From positions 1 through 22,861 of IMG/VR virus record IMGVR_UViG_3300046791_000308: DNA of 22,861 nucleotides. One strand, written 5' to 3'. Source of the DNA: a virus. A program made the translations under genes and the position numbers. Below, piece after piece: positions 5,803-12,725 of the stretch. The notes beneath the pieces were generated by a model. That model was given only the letters and a program-made list of their open reading frames with translations. It searched no databases and had not been told where the DNA came from. Numbering within the stretch: the stretch's first letter is position 1; each line of letters opens with the position of its first letter.

Positions 5803-6200
5803 TGGATGACGACATGGCCGCTCGACTCGCCCGGATGTTTCCTGGCGACTTGGTGCCCAGCGACGAACTGCCAGACCCGCATGTGCCGATGCGCGTCCGA
5901 CGCCAACTGATGCGCGGCGTACGGTACGAACCGCCGCCATCGCCCGTCACCGCTGAGAAATTCCGGCGTGTGATGGAAAGTTTGCCGGAACCACCGTCCG
6001 CACCGTCCGCGCCACAGGTGTGTTCCGTGCCGACGAAAGCGTATTTGCTGGAAAATTCCGCGCATGTCACCCGATGGTTGGAGGAGGCGAAGGATCTCGA
6101 GAGTGACGTCAAGCTCGGGCAACCGGCCGAACCGCATCAGGTCACGCGCCTGCTGCTGGAAGTCATCCCCGTGGTGGAGCAGCATGTATCGCGCCCGTGA
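5802..6200 (+). CDS. Hypothetical protein preceding the terminase nuclease, 132 aa
   Basis: ATG 5802 shares one base with the previous TAA. The protein has an acidic start (MDDDMAARLARMFPGDL), a proline-rich middle (LPEPPSAPSAPQ) and a helical C-terminal third (residues about 80-130) with AHVTRWLEEAKDLESDVKLG and VTRLLLEVIPVVEQHV. It overlaps the nuclease gene start by 17 nt, so the two are probably coupled. Its size and helical end could suit a small terminase subunit or a linker protein, but no helix-turn-helix is evident, so this is speculation. Confidence 0.55.
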   Translation: MDDDMAARLARMFPGDLVPSDELPDPHVPMRVRRQLMRGVRYEPPPSPVTAEKFRRVMESLPEPPSAPSAPQVCSVPTKAYLLENSAHVTRWLEEAKDLESDVKLGQPAEPHQVTRLLLEVIPVVEQHVSRP

Positions 6201-7668
6201 TCTGAAAGTCGCGTTAGGGTGCGACTGGGGCAACGCCTCGCCTGGCTGTGTGCTCTGGGGCTGTGCGCTGCCAGACGGGCACGTCCATATTTTCGATGAA
6301 TATAAATTCCAGCGCATGACGGCGAAGGATGTCGCGTGGGAAGTGAAACAGAAATGTTCCACATGGAACCTTGAGACGGTGCCGTACGCCTGTTGCGATC
6401 CCTCGCTGCTTCCTGCGAAAAAAGGGGTGGCCGGCGAGTGGATTGGCTTGACGCTGCAGCGACACGGGTTGCCGGTCAGGCGCGTCAGTAATGATCGCGT
6501 CAACGGCTGGCAGCGCGTCCATGAGGCGCTCGGCGTCAACCCGCAAACCGGCCGCCCGTGGATGACCATCCATCCGCGCTGCAAGTACCTGACGCGCACC
6601 TTGCCGCTGATGGTGCAGGCCAAGCTCAACCCCGAAGACCTCGAGAGCGACAGCGACGACCACGCCTGTTTCGTCGCTGGCACGATGGTGCTGACGGCGC
6701 GAGGCGAGGTGCCGATTGAATCGGTGACGTTGCAGGACGAAGTGTGGACACCTGATGGCTATCGACATGTACTCGCGGTCGCGATGACGGAGGCAAGTGC
6801 GTCAACGATGACACTCTTCCTCAGTAATGGGCGCGTGTTGCACGGCACGGGGAACCATCCGATTTTCATCAAGGGCGAGAAAATCCGTCTGGATGCGCTG
6901 AGGTATGGCGATATCATAGATGGATGGGCGATCTCTCCTGGTGCCATCGAGACGCACGGGCTAAATGGCGACGACTGGTCGGGCCGATTCCTCGCGGCTA
7001 CGAGATTCATCACAAGGACGGTAACCCGCGCCATAACGCACTCTCAAATCTGGAATGCGTGTCGAAACGGGATCATGCGGCCCGTCACCGTTGGGGCCAG
7101 GGACGTGAAGATCACTTGGCCGCCATCCGTCCATTGGCCGCTGAGTGGCATCGCAGTCCTGCAGGACGGGCGTGGCATCGCGCTCACGCTGTGGCCGTCT
7201 GGAAGAACTGGACGCCCATCCAGAAGCAGTGCGATGTCTGCGGCGTTCTCTACGAGGACATCACCCGTCGAGCGTCCAGCCGGTTCTGTTCCAATAACTG
7301 CAAGTCTCAGTGGAGACGCCAGAGCGGCGTGGATCTCATCGACCGCCTCTGCGCTGTGTGTGGCGGCACCTTCCGCGTCAGCAAGTACGATCACACCCGC
7401 CGCGCCTGTTCGCGTCCCTGTGCTGGTCGTCTCATCTCCGCAACCAAACGAGCGAAGACAGCCGGTCTATAACCTCACCGTGGACGGTGGGCAGTACGTC
7501 GCCAACGGTATTCTCGTCAGCAACTGTGATGCCCTCAGGTATCTCCTGATGGGCGGTCTGCGACCAGGCGTGGCCCAGCGTGACGTGCCAGAAGTGGTGC
7601 CACTGAGTAGCCGGTGGTGGCGCAAGTATTATGGCGATGACGTTTCCACCGGGATCCTCCGCACCTGA
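6184..7668 (+). CDS. terL: Terminase large subunit, nuclease half, with intein
   Basis: A 494-aa precursor starting at ATG 6184, with GTGGAG shortly upstream. Residues 1-161 and 448-494 form the headful-type RNase H-like nuclease: motif I in VALGCDWGN (Asp14), motif II in ACCDPS (Asp72), then motif III DDHA, interrupted by an intein and resumed as CDALRYLL. After splicing the product would be 208 aa with an intact DDHACDALRY site, ending GDDVSTGILRT. The frame remains open upstream to 6064, but that part overlaps the previous gene and lacks nuclease motifs. It would act in trans with the ATPase encoded at 4383 to cut concatemeric DNA during packaging. The last 38 nt overlap the portal gene. 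Splicing is inferred from motifs and is required for a complete catalytic site. Confidence 0.88.
   Translation: MYRARDLKVALGCDWGNASPGCVLWGCALPDGHVHIFDEYKFQRMTAKDVAWEVKQKCSTWNLETVPYACCDPSLLPAKKGVAGEWIGLTLQRHGLPVRRVSNDRVNGWQRVHEALGVNPQTGRPWMTIHPRCKYLTRTLPLMVQAKLNPEDLESDSDDHACFVAGTMVLTARGEVPIESVTLQDEVWTPDGYRHVLAVAMTEASASTMTLFLSNGRVLHGTGNHPIFIKGEKIRLDALRYGDIIDGWAISPGAIETHGLNGDDWSGRFLAATRFITRTVTRAITHSQIWNACRNGIMRPVTVGARDVKITWPPSVHWPLSGIAVLQDGRGIALTLWPSGRTGRPSRSSAMSAAFSTRTSPVERPAGSVPITASLSGDARAAWISSTASALCVAAPSASASTITPAAPVRVPVLVVSSPQPNERRQPVYNLTVDGGQYVANGILVSNCDALRYLLMGGLRPGVAQRDVPEVVPLSSRWWRKYYGDDVSTGILRT
6667..7524 (+). mobile_element. Intein in nuclease motif III of the terminase
   Basis: 286 codons from Cys1 (TGT 6667) to the terminal Asn (AAC 7522-7524), followed by Cys+1 (TGT 7525). 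Block A is CFVAGTMVLTARGEVPIESV; block B is GTGNHPIF with the conserved T-x-x-H. The C-terminal splicing region is VYNLTVDGGQYVANGILVSN (7465-7524). Both splicing parts are in the same reading frame, and the frame between them stays open. The central ~165 codons, however, read as Ser/Ala/Arg-rich sequence without domain character, while the HNH gene occupies another frame there. The residue before the terminal Asn is Ser rather than the usual His. The insertion lies between DDHA and CDALRY, a highly conserved catalytic site, as is typical for inteins. Confidence 0.9.
6924..7472 (+). CDS. HNH homing endonuclease nested out of frame in the intein
   Basis: A 182-aa ORF in the frame one base back from the intein frame. 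It contains a clear HNH core (GPIPRGYEIHHKDGNPRHNA then LSNLECVSKRDHAARH, residues 20-55, His29/His30, Asn34 and downstream Asn/His). Two tandem four-Cys zinc modules follow: Cys103, 106, 122, 126 and Cys143, 146, 162, 166, the second Cys pair of each spaced C-x3-C. This is typical of mobile phage HNH enzymes that cut intein-less alleles. Its TAA (7470-7472) lies inside the DNA for intein block F (GTC TAT AAC). ATG 6924 is the first start in the open frame, but the nearest purine stretch (GAGG at 6900-6903) is too far away for a normal Shine-Dalgarno. How it is expressed (internal initiation, or -1 frameshift from the intein N-half) is unresolved. Confidence 0.88.
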   Translation: MGDLSWCHRDARAKWRRLVGPIPRGYEIHHKDGNPRHNALSNLECVSKRDHAARHRWGQGREDHLAAIRPLAAEWHRSPAGRAWHRAHAVAVWKNWTPIQKQCDVCGVLYEDITRRASSRFCSNNCKSQWRRQSGVDLIDRLCAVCGGTFRVSKYDHTRRACSRPCAGRLISATKRAKTAGL

Positions 7669-9721
7669 CCCTGTCGGCGCCGATCCCTCCGGCGTTCCAC
7701 CCGAACTGCAACACGCCGTGGCCCCAGAAGAGCCGTTAGCGCGGCCGGATATTCTGCCGCTGTCCGAAGAAGACTTGACGTTCTGGAGAGCGGAGATTGA
7801 CCGCTCGGTGAAACTCCGCGACGGCGTCATCTCCGCCTGGGGCGTGACCGACAACCTCGAGCGGTACACGCCAAAGTCCGTGATGAGCGGCTCGAAGATG
7901 AGCGGCCAGGTCAACGTCGGCAAAGACTTCAGCGACGTCGAGCGCAAGAAAGCCGCGCTCTTCTACGACACGCCCGATATTGCGATGGTCCCGGATCCCG
8001 GCACGGATGGCTCCGTGCTGCAACTGCATCAGGAAGTCCTCAATAGCTTACTTGGCCCCAAGCGCATGGACGCCAAGGCCACGGTCTTGCCGACGATTCT
8101 CGATTGCCTCGTCGCCATTCAACCGTGCCCGACCGAGATTGGCTACAACGCCGTCACGGTGGACATGCCGGAGACGCAACCGGGACCCCCGACGCCCGAT
8201 CCGCAAACCGGCCAGCCCGTGCCAGGGGCGCCGATACCAACCGGCAAGATGGTGCCCGTGCCGGTGTGGGAGGAATTCTTCTGGCGCCGGATCTCGCCCA
8301 AAGCGATTCTGCTCCCGGTCACGCTCAAGGACACCCGCTACGACGAAGCCGTGTGGATCGGCTTCCAGTGGCGCAAGCCGCTCTCCACCGTGAAGCAGCA
8401 GTATCAGCTGCCCGAAGAGTGGACGGGTGGCAACGATAGCGTCCTCGACAAACCGCACTTTGAACCGCTGGTGGATCCCGGTGACGAAGGCGAACCGATG
8501 GTGGCCGGCGTCAAGCTCTGGTATCGCGCCTCCCTCCGCGATCCCAACATCACGCATCCGCAAGTGATTCGCGTGTTGGAGCTGATTGACGGCCTCCCCG
8601 ATCCGGTGGTGCATCAAAACGTGCCCTACCAGGAAGTCGGGAAGGATGGACGCCTGACGCCCAACTCGATGATCGGGTTGCCGTGTCATCCCTTGGCGCT
8701 CCGCGACCTGACCGATTCACCCTTTGTCGCGAGTGACTGCACCCTGACCGGGGCGTTGACGCGGGAGTTGAATACCTTCCGCACCCAGATCATCGAACGG
8801 CGCGATGCGTCCAAGCTGCATCTGCTGTTCGACAGTTCGAAGGTCAACCAGGAAGTGCGCGACAAGATCGAGAACGGCAGTGCGCCGAAGATGATTCCGG
8901 TGGAAGCCGGTGCCCTCGAGGGTGGCGCCGACGCGATCATGCAGCAAGTCCCCGGCATCGTGCTCGGCCGCGAGAACTACATGGGCCAGGACGTCATCGA
9001 GCGCGACCGCGATGGCATCTTGGGCATGAACCAGAATTCCACCAACCCTCGCGGCGAAGGCGGCAAGACCGCCACGGAAGTGAAGACCGTCCAGCGCAAC
9101 ACCGATGCGCGGTTTGAGCAGGAGCGCCAGCGCGTCCTGCAGTGGTGGTTGACCGGCGTCCAGAAGGTGAGCGCCCTGGTGCTCCGCTACGGGGACCGCA
9201 TCGCCGTCGAGATTCTCGGTCCCCAGCGCGGCCAGGCGTGGGTGCAGGCGAGAGATAAAGGCCAGTTCACGCGCTTCGCGTTTGAAATCGTGATCGACTC
9301 CGGCACCTTCGTGGACATCGAAGAGCGCAAGCGTCAGGACATCCAGTTGTACAACCTGACGGCGAAGGATCCGACGCTCAACCGTTCGACCTTGCAGGCG
9401 CGAATCGCCACGGACTTCGGCATTGACCCCGCGCAGTGGATCGTCACCAAACCGCCAGAGCATCATCCCGATCCGCCGACGATTTCTATTAGCGTCAAGC
9501 CGGAGGATCTCGATCCGGCGTTGCCCAGTTACGTCGGCACCTTCGCGATTCTCAGTGCCGGCGGGGTGAAGGGACTTCCGCCGCCTCAGCCAGTGGCCGT
9601 GGCCCCGCCCCCGCCGACACCGGGATTGTTGCCGCATCAAGGCACCCCGTCGCCCGTGCCGCGACTCGACCAGCATCAACTCGATCAGACCGGCCAGCCG
9701 CCGGGACAAAGGCCGATGTGA
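7631..9721 (+). CDS. Portal protein
   Basis: A 696-aa protein directly after the terminase, the usual place and size for a podovirus-type portal. The N-terminal 45 residues are Pro/Ala-rich. The next block (EEDLTFWRAEIDRSVKLRDG, then NVGKDFSDVERKKAALFYDT) matches the helical clip/wing start of such portals. The middle has the interior sequence LTRELNTFRTQIIERRDASK, and the C-terminal half has GKTATEVKTVQRNTDARFEQ followed by LQWWLTGVQKVSALVLRY, as in long portal helices. The last ~50 residues are a Pro-rich tail. It overlaps the terminase nuclease gene by 38 nt. ATG 7631 lacks a clear ribosome binding site; ATG 7637, two codons later, is possible. It would form the dodecameric ring through which DNA is packaged and ejected. 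Confidence 0.85.
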   Translation: MAMTFPPGSSAPDPVGADPSGVPPELQHAVAPEEPLARPDILPLSEEDLTFWRAEIDRSVKLRDGVISAWGVTDNLERYTPKSVMSGSKMSGQVNVGKDFSDVERKKAALFYDTPDIAMVPDPGTDGSVLQLHQEVLNSLLGPKRMDAKATVLPTILDCLVAIQPCPTEIGYNAVTVDMPETQPGPPTPDPQTGQPVPGAPIPTGKMVPVPVWEEFFWRRISPKAILLPVTLKDTRYDEAVWIGFQWRKPLSTVKQQYQLPEEWTGGNDSVLDKPHFEPLVDPGDEGEPMVAGVKLWYRASLRDPNITHPQVIRVLELIDGLPDPVVHQNVPYQEVGKDGRLTPNSMIGLPCHPLALRDLTDSPFVASDCTLTGALTRELNTFRTQIIERRDASKLHLLFDSSKVNQEVRDKIENGSAPKMIPVEAGALEGGADAIMQQVPGIVLGRENYMGQDVIERDRDGILGMNQNSTNPRGEGGKTATEVKTVQRNTDARFEQERQRVLQWWLTGVQKVSALVLRYGDRIAVEILGPQRGQAWVQARDKGQFTRFAFEIVIDSGTFVDIEERKRQDIQLYNLTAKDPTLNRSTLQARIATDFGIDPAQWIVTKPPEHHPDPPTISISVKPEDLDPALPSYVGTFAILSAGGVKGLPPPQPVAVAPPPPTPGLLPHQGTPSPVPRLDQHQLDQTGQPPGQRPM

Positions 9722-10089
9722 TCTGCGACGAGTGCGGCGAGACGCTTGAAATTGGGGCATGGCCGTGGTGCCCCCATACCCGTGGCGTGAATACCGTCGT
9801 GGCCGACGATATTCCAGGTGGGAAGATCTTCGAAAACGGATTTGATGAACCGACACGGTTTGATAGCCACTCCGCGCATCGCCGTGCGTTAGCCGAACGC
9901 GGTCTTGAAATCAGGGCGAAGAATGCCGGACCAGAAGATCGCCAGTGTCCTCGGTGGGATAGCGTCGATCTGGACGGCGCCGCCCAGTTGGTGCGGCGTG
10001 GTCTGCAAGCGCGACAGCAGAAGCGCGAAGCCCCGATTCCCATCACCGTGCGCGAGATCGGCACCTTCACGGCGAAAGACTTTGCATGA
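9718..10089 (+). CDS. Zinc-ribbon hypothetical protein, 123 aa
   Basis: GTG 9718 overlaps the portal TGA by 4 nt, with AAAGG suitably upstream. The N-terminus MICDECGETLEIGAWPWCPH holds Cys3, Cys6, Cys18 and His20, a likely zinc ribbon of the type found in short phage rubredoxin-like or FmdB-like proteins. The rest contains FDSHSAHRRALAERGLEIR, a pattern I recall from small phage proteins encoded next to portals, and a helical segment ending in ITVREIGTFTAKDFA. It is coupled to the next gene by ATGA. The molecular role is unknown; position suggests head assembly. Confidence 0.7.
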   Translation: MICDECGETLEIGAWPWCPHTRGVNTVVADDIPGGKIFENGFDEPTRFDSHSAHRRALAERGLEIRAKNAGPEDRQCPRWDSVDLDGAAQLVRRGLQARQQKREAPIPITVREIGTFTAKDFA

Positions 10090-10514
10090 TCCTCAACACC
10101 CACGGACGCACCAAACAGCGGCACGTCCTGACCGGCGCCCAGATCGCCGCCATCCTCGGCCTCGAGGAACTGGTCAAGGCCACGGGCCTGGTCATCGTCT
10201 GTCCGCATTGCACGGCGGAAGGCGACCCGTTCGTGGACACCGACAACGATCCGCAGGCCGCCGAATGGCGGATCGACTGCGGGTGCCGTGAACGCCGCAT
10301 CCTGGCGAAGAACGTCACGCGCCCGATGGATGCCGACGGCGACCTCATCGCCCAGGCCAACGAGATCCTGAAACCCGTGTCGCTGACCCTCCGCTGTCCG
10401 CAGAAGAAATGTCTGAATCACCCGCTCGAGATCGAACGCACCCCGACCACGACCATCGTGCGGTGCCGGTGCGCGAAGACCACACTCCACCCGCCCAACC
10501 TGCGCGTCCACTGA
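10086..10514 (+). CDS. Double zinc-ribbon hypothetical protein, 142 aa
   Basis: ATG 10086 overlaps the previous TGA by 4 nt. Two separate Cys quartets are visible: Cys39, Cys42, Cys65, Cys67 (CPHC and CGC) and Cys104, Cys109, Cys127, Cys129 (CPQKKC and CRC), each fitting a treble-clef or ribbon zinc site. The N-terminal ~35 residues form a helix (LTGAQIAAILGLEELVKATG). No catalytic motif is present. It is the middle of three consecutive small zinc proteins between portal and scaffold, which suggests a shared head-related or DNA-binding job; that is inference. Confidence 0.7.
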   Translation: MILNTHGRTKQRHVLTGAQIAAILGLEELVKATGLVIVCPHCTAEGDPFVDTDNDPQAAEWRIDCGCRERRILAKNVTRPMDADGDLIAQANEILKPVSLTLRCPQKKCLNHPLEIERTPTTTIVRCRCAKTTLHPPNLRVH

Positions 10515-10627
10515 TCTGCCAGTGCGGCGTTCCGGTGGTTCCGCTGACCAAGCCCAGCGGCGGGGTCATTTGTGGTGCCTGTGGATCGCCCGTGCCCGTC
10601 ATCGTGCCTGTCAAGCCGCGTTTCTAA
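10409..10627 (+). CDS. Small zinc-ribbon protein, up to 72 aa
   Basis: The certain part lies after 10514 and encodes LICQCGVPVVPLTKPSGGVI then CGACG, with Cys37, 39, 55 and 58 as one zinc ribbon, ending PVIVPVKPRF. The ATG at 10409 would give an unusual 106-nt overlap with the upstream gene and a low-complexity Asp/His/Pro N-terminus, so a later GTG (about 10463 or 10469) is a credible start. No convincing ribosome binding site separates these options. It is the third zinc protein in the row. A 53-bp gap with no obvious signal follows before the scaffold gene. Confidence 0.5.
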   Translation: MSESPARDRTHPDHDHRAVPVREDHTPPAQPARPLICQCGVPVVPLTKPSGGVICGACGSPVPVIVPVKPRF

Positions 10628-10680
10628 ACTGACGCGGTGACGCTGGCGGGGCGCGAGAGTCTCCGCAAAGGAACCTTCAG

Positions 10681-11727
10681 GTGGATGTATCAGGCGGCGG
10701 CGGAGCTACGGGCGAGAGCGGGTCCACCGGATCCTCGACACCAGCGGCCCCACCCCCGACAGCGACACCCGACAGTCCTTCGACATCGACATCGACGCAG
10801 ACGGTCGAGAGGCCGCAATCATTTCGCGATGCGTTTGTTGCGGTGGGAGAGACGACCACTCCCGATCCCGGCAAGGCCGCCCCAGTCACTGGTGAACAGC
10901 CGCCTGACGCGACAGTCCAGGCACCAGGGAGTGAGACGCCGCCGGCAACGGCAGTCCCTGACGCCAAAGGCCCGATTCCGTTCGACCGGCACGAAGCGAT
11001 TCTCAAGAACACCCGTGCCAAGACCGAACAGGAAGTCGGCCAGCGGTTTCAGCAGCAGTACGGACCACACGTTGAGCTAGGCAGCCGAATTCAGCAAGAC
11101 CCCGTCGGCACCGTGGTGCAACTGGTCAATGAACTGTCCAGCCATCCGCAGTACGCGACGGAAGTCATCTCCGCCTTGGCCCGAACACTCGGGGCACGGC
11201 GTGGGATGGCGGCAGCCGAAGAAGAACCGCAAGCCGACTTGGTCACCGCCGACGGGCAGACCCATGTGTATTCCGCTGAGCAACAAGCGAAGCGGGAACA
11301 GTGGCTGCAGCGCCAGTGGATGAAACAGTTGGACGAGCGGCTCTCCCCGCTGCAGCAACGCGAACAGGCGAGTCAAGAGCGCGAACGCTACGAGTACGCC
11401 GTCAAAGACGCGCATACCCGGATGGGCAAAGTGCTCGAGCCGTTTAAAGCGTTGCCTGAATTCAAGGAGAACCAAGCGGCCATTGCGGCCAAGACCTCTG
11501 CCTATATGGACGAAGGTCACGATCCGCAAACCGCCTTGGGCCTCGCGGTTGCCAACGTCCTACGTGATGTCGTCCTGCCGAATCGGACTGCCCAGAGTCG
11601 GAATGAGTTGGTGGCACAAGCTGTCGCGAAAGCGACAGGGAGTACCACCGTTCCCGGTCAGACCCCAGCGGCTCCCGCCAAGCGTCCGCAGTCGTTCGCG
11701 GAAGGCTTCGGGGGCATCAAGTTCTGA
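10681..11727 (+). CDS. Putative scaffolding protein
   Basis: A 348-aa protein immediately before the major capsid gene. GTG 10681 has AAAGGA about 8 nt upstream. The first ~95 residues are low-complexity Gly/Ser/Thr/Pro. Residues ~100-130 (FDRHEAILKNTRAKTEQEVG) and ~195-260 are strongly helical, with a charged coiled-coil region (EQQAKREQWLQRQWMKQLDE; LQQREQASQERERYEYAVKD). The C-terminus RPQSFAEGFGGIKF resembles an earlier internal RPQSFRDAFVAV and could be the capsid-binding end. Disorder plus coiled coil plus position are the normal signs of a scaffold; there is no protease motif. Confidence is high for position, moderate for function. Confidence 0.7.
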   Translation: MDVSGGGGATGESGSTGSSTPAAPPPTATPDSPSTSTSTQTVERPQSFRDAFVAVGETTTPDPGKAAPVTGEQPPDATVQAPGSETPPATAVPDAKGPIPFDRHEAILKNTRAKTEQEVGQRFQQQYGPHVELGSRIQQDPVGTVVQLVNELSSHPQYATEVISALARTLGARRGMAAAEEEPQADLVTADGQTHVYSAEQQAKREQWLQRQWMKQLDERLSPLQQREQASQERERYEYAVKDAHTRMGKVLEPFKALPEFKENQAAIAAKTSAYMDEGHDPQTALGLAVANVLRDVVLPNRTAQSRNELVAQAVAKATGSTTVPGQTPAAPAKRPQSFAEGFGGIKF

Positions 11728-11745
11728 CCCTCGCGAGGGTAGTCC
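11728..11745 (+). promoter_or_regulatory. Palindrome containing the capsid gene ribosome binding site
   Basis: CCCTCGCGAGGG (11728-11739) is a perfect 12-bp palindrome directly after the scaffold stop. Its right arm GAGGG is the Shine-Dalgarno sequence of the capsid gene, 6 nt before ATG 11746. As RNA it could form a 4-bp stem with a CGCG loop that partly hides the site, and translation of the scaffold gene would open it. This regulatory role is inference. Confidence 0.45.
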
Positions 11746-12717
11746 ATGCCGAATGTCACGCAAGAAGTGGCGGCCCAGTTCCAGAAGGTCGTCGGCGATA
11801 AGCCTGAAGACAATATTTTCAAAGAATTCTCCTTCTTGATGCTGCTCGAAAAGAACGGCGCGGCCCCCCTCACGGGCGGCCGGTCTGCGATTGGCAGCAT
11901 CGAGTACGCCGTCAACACGACGGTCAAAGCCATCTCCGACACCGAGACGTTGGACGTGACTCGCGTCGATGTGTTTGACGAAGCCGAGTACACCTGGAAG
12001 CAGTACTCCGGCACCTTCACCATCTCGACGTATGAGGAAGCGATCAACCGGGGCGCGACCCAGAAGATCGATCTCCTCGCCGGCAAAGCGGAGAACCTCC
12101 GCTCCTCCATGCGCAACGCCGTCAACACCGACGCCTTCGGCAACGGCACCGGCACCAGCGGTAAGGTCATCGGGGGGTTGCAGTTGCTCGTCCCGGACGA
12201 TCCGACCGCCGGCACCCGTGGCGGTATCTCGAATGTGACCTACACGTTCTGGAGAAGCCAGCAAGTCCTCGGCACCAAGGCTGCCACGGCCTACGACAAC
12301 CTTCGGGCCGCGATGCGCTCGATCAACATCAAGTGCGCGACCGGCCAGGGCAACACGCATCCGACGCACTTTCTGACCGGCCCAAACACCGTCGCCGGCT
12401 ACGAAGGCTTGCTCATTGCCAACGAGCGCATCGTCAGCAAAGAGAAGAGCCAGGCCAACGCCGGCTTCGATGACGACGCCTTCATGTTCAAGTCGGCGAA
12501 GGTCGTGTGGGACTTCGCGTGTGCCGACGCCAGGATGTATGCGCTTCGCTTCGGCCAGAACGGTCTGCGTCTCGCGTATCAGACCGGCCACTGGTTCAAG
12601 GCGTACGCCGCCGTCGATCCCGCGAATCAGTTGGTGGACATCGTCAAGGTGGAAACCATCTGCAACCTGGTGACGTTCAACCCACGCCATCTCGGCGTGA
12701 TCACCGTTATCACCTAG
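11746..12717 (+). CDS. Major capsid protein
   Basis: A 323-aa protein in the canonical place after the scaffold. It starts MPNVTQEVAAQFQKVVGD with an N-terminal helical arm; a beta-rich section then includes DVFDEAEYTWKQYSGTFTIS. There is a Gly-rich loop (FGNGTGTSGKVIGGLQLLVP), a helix with AYDNLRAAMRSINIK, and a C-terminal beta region ending FNPRHLGVITVIT. This layout fits HK97-fold capsid proteins of podoviruses and related phages. The strong ribosome binding site (GAGGG), isolation by a terminator just downstream, and absence of fused protease all agree with a heavily produced structural gene. Subfamily assignment would need a structure or profile comparison. Confidence 0.82.
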   Translation: MPNVTQEVAAQFQKVVGDKPEDNIFKEFSFLMLLEKNGAAPLTGGRSAIGSIEYAVNTTVKAISDTETLDVTRVDVFDEAEYTWKQYSGTFTISTYEEAINRGATQKIDLLAGKAENLRSSMRNAVNTDAFGNGTGTSGKVIGGLQLLVPDDPTAGTRGGISNVTYTFWRSQQVLGTKAATAYDNLRAAMRSINIKCATGQGNTHPTHFLTGPNTVAGYEGLLIANERIVSKEKSQANAGFDDDAFMFKSAKVVWDFACADARMYALRFGQNGLRLAYQTGHWFKAYAAVDPANQLVDIVKVETICNLVTFNPRHLGVITVIT

Positions 12718-12725
12718 GTAGCTGC

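Noticed and set aside
6861-6930. Programmed -1 frameshift site joining the N-intein to the HNH frame
   Set aside because: I looked for an X-XXY-YYZ heptamer in the intein frame and found none (GAG AAA ATC at 6877-6885 does not qualify), so frameshifting remains only a hypothesis.
8717-9856. Minus-strand ORF of 379 codons opposite the portal gene
   Set aside because: Antisense shadow; portal motifs on the + strand are clear and no start signal supports the reverse ORF.
11728-11739. CCCTCGCGAGGG as an intrinsic terminator
   Set aside because: No U-tract follows and the stem is only 4 bp with a realistic loop; it is better explained by its overlap with the capsid ribosome binding site.
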